Part shown: positions 26,116 through 36,515 of the stretch, piece after piece
Position numbering within the stretch: position 1 is the first letter of the stretch
Layout of the letters: each line of letters opens with the position of its first letter
Source: Lactobacillus melliventris
GTDB taxonomy: Bacteria > Bacillota > Bacilli > Lactobacillales > Lactobacillaceae
Length of the DNA: 64,000 nt
Direction of reading: 5' to 3'
Assembly (NCBI RefSeq): GCF_013346935.1
Contig: NZ_JAAEEB010000008.1
Location: 1-64,000 of the forward strand
Notes under the pieces: generated by a model
What the model saw: only the letters and a program-made list of their open reading frames with translations
Database searches by the model: none
What the model was told of the DNA's origin: nothing
Made by a program: the position numbers and the translations under genes

Positions 26116-26132
26116 GTACTTTCCTCCGTAAT

Positions 26133-26159
26133 AAAAAGAGTGAGCAAATTTGCCCACTC
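26133..26159 (-). terminator. Terminator between polC and rimP, abutting rimP ribosome site
   Basis: On the minus strand, GAGTGgGCAAATTTGCtCACTC is followed by T5 and then, after 5 bp, by the rimP ribosome site. No room exists for a promoter between it and rimP, so it may act as an attenuator for the rimP-rbfA cluster as well as ending polC transcripts. Confidence 0.82.
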
Positions 26160-26220
26160 CGAATCATTTATTCGAACTTCTTTAGGAAGTATAACACATT
26201 TATATTAATACTGCAAAATT

Positions 26221-29200
26221 TTAAAAGAGTGACAGTTGATTTTGGTCTGGCATACCTGCTAAGACTTCGTTATCCTCCAAATAATCCATGATCGATTGCG
26301 ATACTTTGCCCCGATTAGCCAAATCTTCTTTGGATAAAAATTCTTGCTCAGTTCTAGCAGCCACAATCTGTTTAGCTGCATTGTTTCCTAATCCGGGAAC
26401 AGCATTGAACGGTGCTAAAATAGTATGCTTATCTATTATTTTAAAATTGGTCGCTTCTGACTTATTTATATCGACCATTTTAATTTTAATTCCACGTTCT
26501 AAACATTCATTAGCAATTTCAAGAACAGTTAACAAACTCTTGTCCTTTGCCGATGCATCGTTTCCCTGATTCTGAATATCGGCCATTGCCTTTTTGACCG
26601 TATTTTTACCATGGCTCATAGCGACCAAGTCAAATAAGTCGGCACGGACTGAAAAATAGGCGGTATAGTAAATTTCAGGATAATAAACCTTGAACCAGGC
26701 AATTCTAAGAGCCATTAGGATATAGGCGGTAGCATGGGCCTTTGGGAACATATACTTAATTTTGAGACACGACGGAATATACCAGTCAGGTATCTTATCG
26801 TTTTTCTTTAAAACAGCCATGTCTTCATCACTAATTCCGCGGCCATGACGCACAGATTCCATTGTAGAAAAGGCTACTTCAGGTTTAACACCCCAGTGGA
26901 TCAGGTCCATCATGATATTATCACGACAGCCAATAACATCTTTTAACTTACACGTGCCATTATTAACCAATTCCTCGGCATTTCCTAGCCAAACGTCAGT
27001 ACCATGTGACAAACCTGAAATTTGCAACAGCTCAGAAAAAGTAGTTGGCTTGGTTTCTTCAAGCATCCCTCTAACAAATTTAGTACCAAATTCCGGTACC
27101 CCTAGGGTACCTGTTTCTGATTGAATTTGTTCAGGGGTCACGCCTAATATTTTGGGACTTGAAAAAAGTGACATCACTCCGGGATCATCAGGGGGAATTG
27201 TTAACGGATCAACGCCTGAAAGATCCTGCAACATCCTAATCATCGTTGGATCATCATGGCCTAAAATATCAAATTTTAAGATATTATCATGAATGGAATG
27301 AAAGTCAAAATGCGTCGTTAACCAGGCAGCATTAACATCATCTGCTGGGTATTGTACCGGAGTAAAGTCATAAATATCCATATCATCGGGAACCACAACA
27401 ATTCCTGCCGGGTGCTGACCAGTTGTCCTTTTAACGCCGCTGACTCCAGCTGCAAGACGATCTAGTTCTGCTCCGCGCAAATTCAATTCTTTTTCTTCAT
27501 CATAATGCTTAGCATAACCATAGGCTGTTTTATCTGCCACTGTGGCAATTGTACCGGCACGGTATGAATTATCAGGTCCAAACATTACCCGAATAAAGTT
27601 ATGAGCCACTGGTTGATAGTCACCAGAGAAATTCAAATCAATATCTGGAACTTTGTCACCATGGAATCCTAAAAATGTTGCAAATGGAATATCCTGGCCG
27701 TCTTTAACTAACTCTGCCCCACAGTTGGGACACTTTTTATCAGGCAAGTCATAGCCTGAACCAAATTCACCATTTTCAAAGAACTCCGAGTATTTACATT
27801 TTGGACAACGATAGTGCGGTGGCAGAGGATTGACTTCAGTGATTCCTGACATTGTAGCAACAAGGCTGGAGCCCACAGAGCCCCGAGAGCCAACTAAGTA
27901 GCCGTCTTTATTAGATTTAGCCACCAATCTTTGTGAAATCAAGTAAATAACTGCATAACCATTTGAAATGATCGAGTTGAGTTCCATGTCAAGTCTGTCT
28001 TGAACTATCTTAGGTAACGGATCTCCATAAAGTTCATGAGCCTTGTCATAAGTCAAACGTTTCATTTCTTCATCTGCATTATCAATGTGAGGAGGATAAA
28101 GTCCATCTTTAATAGGTGAAATTTCTTCAATTGATTCAGCTATTTTATTAGGGTTGGTTATGACTATTTCCTTAGCAACATCTTCACCTAAAAAGCTAAA
28201 TGCGTCCAGCATTTCCTGAGTGGTGTAAAAGTGCATATCAGGCTGCTTTTTGTTTCTATCAGGATTGCTGCGTTGTGCCGAAATTAAAATTGTACGGTAA
28301 ATAGCATCATGTTCCTCAATGTAATGCGCGTCACCAGTAGCTACCACTGGTTTATTCAATTCCTTACCCAATTTATAAATGTTAGTCAGAATTTCTTCAA
28401 GTTCTGCTTCATCGGCAATCAAATGATCTTCAATCATAATTGAATAATTTGCGGGAGGTTGAATTTCGAGATAATCATAAAAGCGGGCTTTTTTACGGGC
28501 CTCATCATATCCCTTCTGCATCATTGCGACAAAAACATCGCCCTCAGAACAACCTGAACCGTATAGCAAGCCTTCATGATTTTTCACCAAATCAGACTTT
28601 GGCGTTCTTGGTATCCGATAAAAATCTTTTGTACTTGCGATTGAAACCAACCTGTACATGTTTTTAAGACCCGTCTGATTTTTAGCTAAGATAGTCATGT
28701 GTTGTGGTCGTGCTCTCTTAAACACTTGACCTTGAGCAGCATATTCGTTCATCTTACCTAAATCATCTTCATGATACTTTTTGGTAAAAGCTTCCAGAAG
28801 CTTAAACATTAAATAGCCCGTAGCCTCAGCGTCCTGATTAGCTCGATGATGATGCTCTAAGACTACATTATATTTTTTAGCCAGTGAATCAAGCGTATGT
28901 CTTGATTGTTCTGGGTGAAGCAAGCGCGATACTTCAAGTGTATCCACTACCGGTTGAGTTATTTCGCTGAGGTCTGCCCGTCTTAATGCAGCATTAACAA
29001 ATCCAACGTCAAATTGCACATTATGACCGCAAAGTGGTCGATCGCCATAAAAATCTTGAAATTGCTTAATTACTACAGCTTCGTCATCAGCAGCCCCAAC
29101 CATTTCATCAGTAATTGAAGTTAAGTTAATTGTCTGTTCGCTTAATGGATGGTGGGGATTAATAAATTTATCGAATCTTTCTAGAACTTCACCATTTTTC

Positions 29201-30528
29201 ATCTTAACGGCGCCAATTTCAATAATAGTATCGTAAACAGAAGAAAGACCAGTTGTTTCAACGTCAAAAATGACAAATTCACGATCTTTATAAGTCATTG
29301 ATGCAGGATTAAGAACAAGCAGAGCATGATCATCAATCATATTAGCTTCAAGACCATAAATAATTTTGACGCCATTCTTTTTACCAGCATTATATGCTTC
29401 TGGAAAGGCTTGAACATCGGCATGGTCTGTAATGGCGATTGCTTTTTGACCGAACTTTTTGGCGGCTTTGACAAAGTCTGTTGCCGTATTGGTTGCATCA
29501 AGCTGACTCATATTGGTGTGCAGATGTAATTCTACTCTTTTTTCTTCGCCTTGATACTTTTCCGTTCGACCGCCATGCTCAATAATTTCCAAAGCCGAAA
29601 TGTTAAAAACTGTATCATGACTCCACTGGTCCTGAGAAGCTGATCCCTGCATTTTTGCCCAGGTTCCAGGTTTTATGTCTTTCATACTTTGAATTTGATC
29701 TTTATCAGAAACAAATTTCTTAAATGAGATAGAATCAGTATAGTCTGTTATTTCACCAGTAAATATAATTGAACCGGTTTTTAATTCTCTGCTGGAAATA
29801 TTAAAAATATTTCCCTCTATTACAACATTTCTGCTGCCATCGATAACATCTTTAATTTGTGTTAGAGGCAGATTTTCATCAAGCTTACGGTTGCCATAAC
29901 GACTTTTTTTAGTAGGATAACTTGGAGTTTTGACTTTCTCTTGTGTTGGAGCAGCATCATATTCTTCCTGCATGTTTTGCTCATGCTGCTGCTGCAATTC
30001 TTGCAGACTGGCTAAATTATTGAGAGAATTTTCATCATCGATTTCAGTTACAAACTTTAAATTAAAGAAACCGTAATTCCTCATTTCTTCAGCTAGCTCA
30101 TCAAGCATCTTTTGTTCAAGCAGCCCATCAACAACCAAATTATCTACGGGAATAATCCAGCGTCCATCTTCCTTTTTAGGCTTATGGCTGGAAATAAATT
30201 CTCGAGCCACCGGCTGCAAAGCCTGAGAATTCTGAACAGCATAGTGCCAATAATCGGTTAAATAGTCATCTGCTCCATCCTGGGAACGAATATACAAGCG
30301 AGTATTAACAAAAGAAGAAAAATTAGCGGTTATTGCCTTATTTAGTGCATCAAAAGTTGCAAATTTTAACGGTGTAGTAAAAAGAACGTGGATATCCCAC
30401 CTGTGTTCTCTAGCGTAAACATCCACGTTCTCAATTTCGCCTTTTTGCAACAATTTATTATCTGCAAATTCTTGCGGAAACTTTATTTGCTGCAATAACC
30501 TTAAAAATAGTTTATTTTTATCAGTCAC
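26221..30528 (-). CDS. polC: DNA polymerase III alpha subunit, PolC type
   Basis: Main replicative polymerase of low-GC Gram-positives, with built-in 3'-5' proofreading. 1435 residues, full length. Order seen: N-terminal domain (1-200), OB-fold with VIEGNIFNISSREL (about 240), PHP domain ELHLHTNMSQLDA (about 335), inserted DnaQ-like exonuclease FVIFDVETTGLSS (about 420) with HNVQFD. Next come the polymerase palm with GSRGSVGSSLVATMSGI, the zinc-binding CPKCKYS...CPNCGAE (about 920-955), and DIDLNFSGDYQ. GTG start after AGGAT. It follows proS by 5 bp. Confidence 0.97.
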   Translation of the reverse strand: MTDKNKLFLRLLQQIKFPQEFADNKLLQKGEIENVDVYAREHRWDIHVLFTTPLKFATFDALNKAITANFSSFVNTRLYIRSQDGADDYLTDYWHYAVQNSQALQPVAREFISSHKPKKEDGRWIIPVDNLVVDGLLEQKMLDELAEEMRNYGFFNLKFVTEIDDENSLNNLASLQELQQQHEQNMQEEYDAAPTQEKVKTPSYPTKKSRYGNRKLDENLPLTQIKDVIDGSRNVVIEGNIFNISSRELKTGSIIFTGEITDYTDSISFKKFVSDKDQIQSMKDIKPGTWAKMQGSASQDQWSHDTVFNISALEIIEHGGRTEKYQGEEKRVELHLHTNMSQLDATNTATDFVKAAKKFGQKAIAITDHADVQAFPEAYNAGKKNGVKIIYGLEANMIDDHALLVLNPASMTYKDREFVIFDVETTGLSSVYDTIIEIGAVKMKNGEVLERFDKFINPHHPLSEQTINLTSITDEMVGAADDEAVVIKQFQDFYGDRPLCGHNVQFDVGFVNAALRRADLSEITQPVVDTLEVSRLLHPEQSRHTLDSLAKKYNVVLEHHHRANQDAEATGYLMFKLLEAFTKKYHEDDLGKMNEYAAQGQVFKRARPQHMTILAKNQTGLKNMYRLVSIASTKDFYRIPRTPKSDLVKNHEGLLYGSGCSEGDVFVAMMQKGYDEARKKARFYDYLEIQPPANYSIMIEDHLIADEAELEEILTNIYKLGKELNKPVVATGDAHYIEEHDAIYRTILISAQRSNPDRNKKQPDMHFYTTQEMLDAFSFLGEDVAKEIVITNPNKIAESIEEISPIKDGLYPPHIDNADEEMKRLTYDKAHELYGDPLPKIVQDRLDMELNSIISNGYAVIYLISQRLVAKSNKDGYLVGSRGSVGSSLVATMSGITEVNPLPPHYRCPKCKYSEFFENGEFGSGYDLPDKKCPNCGAELVKDGQDIPFATFLGFHGDKVPDIDLNFSGDYQPVAHNFIRVMFGPDNSYRAGTIATVADKTAYGYAKHYDEEKELNLRGAELDRLAAGVSGVKRTTGQHPAGIVVVPDDMDIYDFTPVQYPADDVNAAWLTTHFDFHSIHDNILKFDILGHDDPTMIRMLQDLSGVDPLTIPPDDPGVMSLFSSPKILGVTPEQIQSETGTLGVPEFGTKFVRGMLEETKPTTFSELLQISGLSHGTDVWLGNAEELVNNGTCKLKDVIGCRDNIMMDLIHWGVKPEVAFSTMESVRHGRGISDEDMAVLKKNDKIPDWYIPSCLKIKYMFPKAHATAYILMALRIAWFKVYYPEIYYTAYFSVRADLFDLVAMSHGKNTVKKAMADIQNQGNDASAKDKSLLTVLEIANECLERGIKIKMVDINKSEATNFKIIDKHTILAPFNAVPGLGNNAAKQIVAARTEQEFLSKEDLANRGKVSQSIMDYLEDNEVLAGMPDQNQLSLF

Positions 30529-30533
30529 GAAAA

Positions 30534-32234
30534 TTATCCTAACTCTTTATTAACAAAATCATCTAATTCAGACAGTGTCATTTCAGTAGCTTTTTCGTCA
30601 GCAGGTCTTTTGACTTCAACTACACCTTCAGCTGCTTTTTTACCGACTGTTACCCTGACCGGAGCGCCAAGTAAGTCAGCATCCGCAAACTTCACACCAG
30701 CACGCTCATTACGATCATCATATAATACATCATACTTAGCACTATATTTTTCTTCAAGTTTTTGAGCCAGAGCAGATTGATCATTATCTTTCATTTTCAT
30801 TTGAACGATATGAAGACTAAATGGTGCGATTTCTTTGGGCCAGGCTACACCATTTTTGGTTAAATGTTGTTCAATGACTGCAGATAATACTCTGGTAACA
30901 CCAATGCCGTATGAACCCATTATAACGGGCTGGGCTTTACCATTTTGATCTAAAAAGTCTGCACCCATGGTTTCGGTATAATATGTTCCCAGTTTAAAAA
31001 TATGACCAACTTCAATAGAAGTAGTGAATTTTAAAGGGAGATGATCAACCGGATCCGGTTCACCTTCATTGGCTACCCTAATATCTCCAAACTTGTCTGG
31101 ATTAATATCACGCTTTAAATTCACATTTTTAAATTGAAAACCAGTTTTATTAGCACCAACAACAACATTATACAAGTTTTTTACCGTGTTATCTGCAATA
31201 ACTTGATCTGCCCAGTCAGCATTAATTGGTCCGACGCTACCCTTAGTGACACCAGTTATCTGTTCTAGTTCATCATCTGTAGCTACTCTAAGTGAATTTA
31301 CATCTAACAGGTGCTTTAATTTTACTTCGTTGATCTGTTTGTCGCCACGAATTAAAACCAATACCTTTGTTTTTTCATCAGCAAGGTAAAGGATACTTTT
31401 AACTATCCGTGTAGCTGGCACTTGCAGGAATTGAACAAGATCAGAAATAGTTTCTTTACCTGGAGTAGCAACTTCTTCAACTTGCTTTAATTGTTCTTCT
31501 TCTGGCTTGAAAGTATCGACACTTGAAGCCATTTCTAAGTTAGCTGAATATGTTCCTGTTTCATTAGTGGCAATAGTATCTTCACCAATTGCTGCAGGAG
31601 CTTGGAATTCTGTCGAATTTTTGCCACCCATAGTACCAGAATCAGCAATTACTGGGGTAACCTTTAAACCACACCGATGATAAGCGGCCGTAAAAGCTTT
31701 CTTTTCATCCTCAAACTGCTGATCAAGTTGCTCTTTAGTGGCAGCAAAGCTATAGGCATCAAGCATTATAAATTCACGAGACCTTAATAAACCAAAACGA
31801 GGTCTGTTTTCGTCCCTAAACTTTGATTGAATTTGGAAAAGAGCAATTGGCATTTGTTTGTAGCTCTTTAAATCTTTAGCGACAATATCAGTAAAAGTTT
31901 CCTCATGAGTCGGTCCCAGTAAACTTTGGCGGCCATGTCTGTCCTTTAATTTAAACATTTCAGGCCCATATTTTTGCCATCTACCCGATTCTTCCCATAG
32001 AGTCGCAGGCAAAAGATCTGGCATTGCCATTTCCGGCACGTTGATTTTTGCCATTTCTTCGCGCATTATTTTCTCGGCTTTACTTAAGACGCGATATCCT
32101 AAGGGCAAATAGGCATAAACTCCAGCTGTTACTTGGCGAACATATCCACCTCGCAACATTAATTTATGACTTTCAGCAACAGCATCAGCTGGTGCCTCTT
32201 TTAAAGTCGGCATAAATAATTTAGATTGACGCAT
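30534..32234 (-). CDS. proS: Prolyl-tRNA synthetase
   Basis: Charges tRNA-Pro. 566 residues, the bacterial form with an editing (INS) domain. Motif 1 lies in LMLRGGYVRQVTAGVYAYLPLG (about 26-47). Motif 2 covers FRDENRPRFGLLRSREFIMLDAYSF (about 137-161). The YbaK-like insertion runs about 225-385. Motif 3 is GSYGIGVTR (about 440), followed by the anticodon-binding domain. GGGAGAG precedes the ATG. It sits between rseP (24 bp) and polC (5 bp), a conserved order. Confidence 0.97.
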   Translation of the reverse strand: MRQSKLFMPTLKEAPADAVAESHKLMLRGGYVRQVTAGVYAYLPLGYRVLSKAEKIMREEMAKINVPEMAMPDLLPATLWEESGRWQKYGPEMFKLKDRHGRQSLLGPTHEETFTDIVAKDLKSYKQMPIALFQIQSKFRDENRPRFGLLRSREFIMLDAYSFAATKEQLDQQFEDEKKAFTAAYHRCGLKVTPVIADSGTMGGKNSTEFQAPAAIGEDTIATNETGTYSANLEMASSVDTFKPEEEQLKQVEEVATPGKETISDLVQFLQVPATRIVKSILYLADEKTKVLVLIRGDKQINEVKLKHLLDVNSLRVATDDELEQITGVTKGSVGPINADWADQVIADNTVKNLYNVVVGANKTGFQFKNVNLKRDINPDKFGDIRVANEGEPDPVDHLPLKFTTSIEVGHIFKLGTYYTETMGADFLDQNGKAQPVIMGSYGIGVTRVLSAVIEQHLTKNGVAWPKEIAPFSLHIVQMKMKDNDQSALAQKLEEKYSAKYDVLYDDRNERAGVKFADADLLGAPVRVTVGKKAAEGVVEVKRPADEKATEMTLSELDDFVNKELG

Positions 32235-32258
32235 TAATTCTCTCTCCCAAATTGTTTT

Positions 32259-33515
32259 TTATTTAATAAAGTAACGGTAGATATCATTGCCCGTTACAGC
32301 AATAATTAAAACTAACAGTAAACCGAAACCGATTAATTCCACTATAGCTTCATGATTTTCAGAAATTGGTTTACCACGAATGATTTCAATAATATTTAGT
32401 AAAAATTTACCACCATCTAAGCCAGGAATTGGTATTAGATTGACAATACCCAAGTTAATAGAAATCATTGCCAAAAAAGCCAAAATATAGGTGAAGCCCA
32501 TTTTAGAAACCTGTGATGTCTGTGAATAAATCCCAACTGGGCCAGAAAGTTTATTTAAGCTGAAGTGACGGAATAAACCACCAACTGCATTAAAAATCAT
32601 CCCCGTAGTGGAAACGGCTGTATCCCAGCCACGCTTAAACTTAGCATTAAAACTATCATCGCTTTTTGCTCTAATTCCAATTTGATAAACTTTTTGCCCC
32701 TGCACCTTAACGACCTGTGGTTGAACACTTATCACTTTTTGGTGATTATTTTTGACCACCGCAATATTAGTTTTTTTGCCTTTGCTTTGATAAATTTTTT
32801 CAGATATTTGTTCAAAAGAGGTTATTTTATGACCATTAACAGCCGTTATTTTTGAACCAGGCTCAAGTTTTGCAAGCGCAGCCGGCGAATTTGGTGCCAC
32901 TTCTGCTACTTCTGTAGTAGCTGGTCCAGGAACGGTAAAGGTCCAAATCAAAAAAACAACAAAACCCAGAATAATATTCATCAAAGGGCCAGCAATGTTA
33001 GTAGCTAATTTTTGCCAGACATTTGCTTCTTGAAACTGCGTGTCACGGGGAGCAATGATCAGTTCAGTATTTGATTGATCAATGATAGTGGCATCATGAT
33101 TAACATGATATGTTACTAGTTTTTCTTCTTCGCCGTTTTCATACCCTGAAATAAAGAGTTTATCAACTAGGTCAAACTTAGTGATCTGCAATGGAATTCC
33201 TTCAAGCGGGACATCCGACTCAGAAGCATCAATCCTGACTACTTCATTTTGCTGATTAAGTTGCAAAAGTACTCTCATACCAGGAGCTAACGTGGTTTCA
33301 TCATCTTTACTTGCCAAACGCACATAGCCACCTAAAGGCAGCCATCTAATGGTATAAGTAGTAGGATTGCGTCGTACTTGGAAAAGTTTAGGTCCCATCC
33401 CAATTGAAAATTCACGCACTAAAATGCCGCATTTTTTAGCAACAATAAAATGCCCAAACTCATGGACAAAAACCAATATTCCAAATACAACTAAAAAGAT
33501 TAGTATACCTTTCAC
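32259..33515 (-). CDS. rseP: Membrane zinc metalloprotease RseP (site-2 protease)
   Basis: Intramembrane protease cutting membrane-bound regulators such as anti-sigma factors and signal-peptide remnants. 418 residues. HEFGH (HExxH zinc site) lies in the first transmembrane helix (about 18-22). A central PDZ domain spans about 205-285, and NLIPIPGLDGGKFLLNIIE (LDGG motif) is near residue 372. Four membrane segments are visible. The start is GTG after AGGAGA. It is in the conserved cdsA-rseP-proS order, 10 bp after cdsA. Confidence 0.94.
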   Translation of the reverse strand: MKGILIFLVVFGILVFVHEFGHFIVAKKCGILVREFSIGMGPKLFQVRRNPTTYTIRWLPLGGYVRLASKDDETTLAPGMRVLLQLNQQNEVVRIDASESDVPLEGIPLQITKFDLVDKLFISGYENGEEEKLVTYHVNHDATIIDQSNTELIIAPRDTQFQEANVWQKLATNIAGPLMNIILGFVVFLIWTFTVPGPATTEVAEVAPNSPAALAKLEPGSKITAVNGHKITSFEQISEKIYQSKGKKTNIAVVKNNHQKVISVQPQVVKVQGQKVYQIGIRAKSDDSFNAKFKRGWDTAVSTTGMIFNAVGGLFRHFSLNKLSGPVGIYSQTSQVSKMGFTYILAFLAMISINLGIVNLIPIPGLDGGKFLLNIIEIIRGKPISENHEAIVELIGFGLLLVLIIAVTGNDIYRYFIK

Positions 33516-33525
33516 AAGAATTCTC

Positions 33526-34323
33526 CTAGTGCATGATTCCCATTAGAGCAGCAAATACAGGCAAAACAAAGAGCATACTGTCAAAACGATCTAAAATACC
33601 GCCATGACCAGGTAGTATTTTGCCAGAATCCTTAACCCCGTAATATCTCTTATAAGCTGATTCAACTAGGTCGCCCATTTGTCCAACAATTGATAGCACA
33701 AAGGCAAAAATAATCATTTCAACTTGAGAATGATTTAAGTTGACAAAATAAACATAAATTGCCGCACAAATCACTGCACAAATTGTGCCTCCAATTGATC
33801 CTTCCCAAGTTTTATTGGGACTTATCACGGGCCATAACTTATGTTTACCAATTTTTCGGCCAATCATATATGCACCTGTGTCAGTAAGCCATACAACGAC
33901 AAAAACGTAGCAAAGAAGTGCAAGACCATTACTTGCATTTCTGACGCTTGCCATATAATGAAAGCCTGTGCCGACATATAATGAGCCTAAAGTATAAACG
34001 GCTACATCGTCAAAAGTGGTTTTATTTTTAGTTAAAACAGTCCAGGTAAGCATTAGCATGATAAGGGCAAAATAAATACCATATTTCGTCCAGTGAAATG
34101 GCATTGACTGGATAAAATTATCTGGTACAGCCCAAGTGATTGTAGCCAGTAACGCCAATAAAAAATTGACTGAAACCAGAATTTGCTTTTTCATTAAAAA
34201 GAATTCGCTAATACCAACGGCTGCAAAGATGACGGTGAGCCACTCCATCCAGAGCCCACCCATAATTACAATAGGAATAAATAAAATTAAAGCAATTACT
34301 GCTGTGATTATACGTTGTTTCAT
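33526..34323 (-). CDS. cdsA: Phosphatidate cytidylyltransferase
   Basis: Makes CDP-diacylglycerol from phosphatidic acid and CTP, the branch point of phospholipid synthesis. 265 residues with about seven or eight membrane helices. The C-terminal CdsA signature is complete: S-x-x-KR-x4-KDSGK...LPGHGGILDRFDS (about 220-250). NKTWEGSIGG lies near residue 165. The ATG follows AGGT. It is 8 bp after uppS and 10 bp before rseP in the conserved envelope-lipid cluster. Confidence 0.95.
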   Translation of the reverse strand: MKQRIITAVIALILFIPIVIMGGLWMEWLTVIFAAVGISEFFLMKKQILVSVNFLLALLATITWAVPDNFIQSMPFHWTKYGIYFALIMLMLTWTVLTKNKTTFDDVAVYTLGSLYVGTGFHYMASVRNASNGLALLCYVFVVVWLTDTGAYMIGRKIGKHKLWPVISPNKTWEGSIGGTICAVICAAIYVYFVNLNHSQVEMIIFAFVLSIVGQMGDLVESAYKRYYGVKDSGKILPGHGGILDRFDSMLFVLPVFAALMGIMH

Positions 34324-34331
34324 ATAAATAC

Positions 34332-35066
34332 CTAACTATCCGATTCATCAAGTTTGCCGAAACGACGATGACGATTCTGAAAATCATTAACAAATTTTTC
34401 TAAATCAGTTTTAGTAAAATCTGGCCAATTTTTCTCACTAAAAGCAAGTTCTGAATAAGCTAACTGCCAAAGCATAAAATTAGAAATCCTTTGTTCACCA
34501 GATGTTCTAATTAATAAATCAGGATCGCTATATTCGCCAAAACTCGCAGTCATCAATCTGTGGGAAATCATTTCCTCATCAATTTCTTCGCTTGTTATCG
34601 CATTTGTTTCAACGAGCGTGGCAAGTTCTTTTACTGCAGTCGTAATCTCTCTTCTAGAGCCATAATTGAAAGCAAAGTTCAAAATTAAACCGCTATTTGT
34701 GGCGGTTTCCGCCATTGCTCTTTGGACGACATCATAAGTCTTGGGCGGCAGCTCATCCAAGTAGCCCATAATATTCACTTTGACATTTTCCTTCATCAAT
34801 GTAGGCATAAATTTATCAAAAAAACGCACTGGCAAGTTCATCAGATATGCTACTTCCTCCTTAGGTCTGGCCCAATTTTCTGTAGAAAATGCATATAGTG
34901 ATAAGACTTTGATACCAAGCTGATCTGCTGCCAAAGTTATTCTTTCGACATTATTCATGCCTTCGTAATGGCCTGCTATTCGTGGTTTCCCTTGCCTAGT
35001 TGCCCAACGACCATTACCATCCATTATAATAGCTAAATGGTTTAATTGATTTTTTTTACTTGCCAT
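34332..35066 (-). CDS. uppS: Undecaprenyl diphosphate synthase
   Basis: Condenses isopentenyl diphosphate with farnesyl diphosphate to give the C55 carrier for cell wall synthesis. 244 residues. [10 protein letters not shown] (about 13-22, catalytic Asp), [30 protein letters not shown] (about 60-77) and the C-terminal [19 protein letters not shown] signature (about 190-210) are all present. Weak AGG ribosome site. It is 4 bp after frr. Confidence 0.96.
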   Translation of the reverse strand: MASKKNQLNHLAIIMDGNGRWATRQGKPRIAGHYEGMNNVERITLAADQLGIKVLSLYAFSTENWARPKEEVAYLMNLPVRFFDKFMPTLMKENVKVNIMGYLDELPPKTYDVVQRAMAETATNSGLILNFAFNYGSRREITTAVKELATLVETNAITSEEIDEEMISHRLMTASFGEYSDPDLLIRTSGEQRISNFMLWQLAYSELAFSEKNWPDFTKTDLEKFVNDFQNRHRRFGKLDESDS

Positions 35067-35070
35067 TTAA

Positions 35071-35628
35071 TTAGCCTTGTGTAATTTCCTTACGCTTTTC
35101 TTCCGCAATTTTGTCGATTCTTTTAGTAGCATCATCCGTAACTTTCTGCACGTTCTTTTCCAAATTGCGTTGTTCGTCTTCCGTGATTTCATCGTCTTTC
35201 TGTTGTTTTTTCAGACTGTTCATAGCATCACGACGAACATTCCTAATGGCAATCTTACTCTCTTCAGCCATCTTGTTGACTTCTTTGGCAATTTCTTGTC
35301 GTCTTTCACCAGTAAGTTGCGGGATCACTAAACGGATCACCTTACCATCATTTGCAGGTGTTAAGCCCAAGTTTGAAGCCAAAAGAGCATGTTCAATGTT
35401 ATCAAGACTGCTTTTGTCATAGGGCGTGATTAATAATACTCGCGGCTCCGGAATAGTGACACTGGACATTTGCGTTAGTGGTGTCGGGGCACCATAATAA
35501 TCAACTTTTACACCTTCAAGTAAAGCTGCATTAGCAACACCAGCACGAATAGAGCCCAAGTTTTTTTCAAAAACGGTAATTGATTTATTCATATTATCTT
35601 GTGCTTTTTTAATAGCATCATTATTCAT
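35071..35628 (-). CDS. frr: Ribosome recycling factor
   Basis: Splits post-termination ribosomes with EF-G. 185 residues, exact family length. [34 protein letters not shown] and [16 protein letters not shown] are typical. A long three-helix bundle frames the inserted small domain. GGAGGAG precedes the ATG, which overlaps the pyrH stop by 8 bp, so translation is probably coupled. Confidence 0.97.
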   Translation of the reverse strand: MNNDAIKKAQDNMNKSITVFEKNLGSIRAGVANAALLEGVKVDYYGAPTPLTQMSSVTIPEPRVLLITPYDKSSLDNIEHALLASNLGLTPANDGKVIRLVIPQLTGERRQEIAKEVNKMAEESKIAIRNVRRDAMNSLKKQQKDDEITEDEQRNLEKNVQKVTDDATKRIDKIAEEKRKEITQG

Positions 35629-36352
35629 TATTTTCTCCTCCGATTACTGTTCCAATATTTTCACCTAAAACCACTTTTTTAATATTACCTTCAGTATTAA
35701 CGTTGAATACAATAAGAGGAATGTTCGTGTCCATTGAAAGTGAACTTGCCGTTCTGTCCATGACTTTTAAGTTTTTAGAAATAAGATCTAACTGAGAAAG
35801 TGCACTATATTTTTTGGCATTGGGATCAACTTTCGGATCAGCAGAGTAAACTCCGTCAACTCCATTTTTAGCCATCAGAATGACATCCGCGCCTATTTCA
35901 GCGGCTCTTAGTGCGGCAGTGGTATCAGTCGAAAAGTAAGGATTACCAGTGCCACCACCCATAATTACTACTCGCCCTTTTTCTAAATGACGAATTGCTT
36001 TTCTTCTAATATATGGTTCTGCTATTTGTCTCATTTCAATCGATGTTTGCAATCTAGTAGGTACGCCTACATGTTCCAAGCCATCTTGAAGAGCTAAACC
36101 ATTCATTATAGTAGCAAGCATACCCATATAATCAGCTTGTGAACGCTCCATTCCTAGTTTTGCACCAGTTTCACCTCGCCACATGTTACCGCCACCAACG
36201 ACAATACCAATATCAACACCGAGTTCATGAACTGATTTGATTTCTTTTGCTAAATGACTAATGACCGTGGGATTTATTCCAGTTCCTTCAGCACCAGCAA
36301 GAGCTTCACCAGAAATTTTTAAAACTATACGCTTATACTTAACTTTAGTCAT
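35621..36352 (-). CDS. pyrH: UMP kinase
   Basis: Phosphorylates UMP to UDP; allosteric hexamer of the amino-acid kinase fold. 243 residues. [14 protein letters not shown] (about 7-20), [13 protein letters not shown] (about 47-59), [19 protein letters not shown] (about 131-149) and [11 protein letters not shown] are visible. GAGGAGG precedes the ATG. First gene of pyrH-frr-uppS-cdsA-rseP-proS-polC. It is normally preceded by tsf, but here a 13-kb block intervenes, and pyrH has its own extended -10 promoter. Confidence 0.97.
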   Translation of the reverse strand: MTKVKYKRIVLKISGEALAGAEGTGINPTVISHLAKEIKSVHELGVDIGIVVGGGNMWRGETGAKLGMERSQADYMGMLATIMNGLALQDGLEHVGVPTRLQTSIEMRQIAEPYIRRKAIRHLEKGRVVIMGGGTGNPYFSTDTTAALRAAEIGADVILMAKNGVDGVYSADPKVDPNAKKYSALSQLDLISKNLKVMDRTASSLSMDTNIPLIVFNVNTEGNIKKVVLGENIGTVIGGENNE

Positions 36353-36378
36353 GACAGCCTCCTCTATTAACTTTAGTT

Positions 36379-36387
36379 ATTCTACCA
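36379..36387 (-). promoter_or_regulatory. Extended -10 promoter of pyrH
   Basis: On the minus strand, TGGTAGAAT fits the TGn-TATAAT extended -10 class with one change. The -35 region is poor. It lies about 27 bp before the pyrH ATG. Confidence 0.5.
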
Positions 36388-36472
36388 TATAAAAAGCGCA
36401 AATGTGGACTTAGAAATAAAAGAGAGGGATTTCTTAAAAAAATTCTTTGAACTAAAAATTAACGGGAAAAGC

Positions 36473-36506
36473 AAAAAATCTCAAAGTTATCTACTTCGAG
36501 ATTTTC
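36473..36506 (-). terminator. Terminator of the rhamnoside operon
   Basis: On the minus strand, AAATCTCgAAGT pairs with ACTTtGAGATTT, followed by T6 (36473-36478). It starts 10 bp after the ROK kinase stop. Confidence 0.82.
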
Positions 36507-36515
36507 AAAATATAA

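Noticed and set aside
26116-26157. ATG start of rimP at 26157
   Set aside because: It would lie within the terminator hairpin and read through the Shine-Dalgarno; the TTG at 26115 fits the family N-terminus.
11724-36352. One continuous operon from pyrH to lepA
   Set aside because: Terminators at 26133, 20688 and 13641, the CIRCE promoter at 18739 and the lepA promoter at 13595 divide it into several units.
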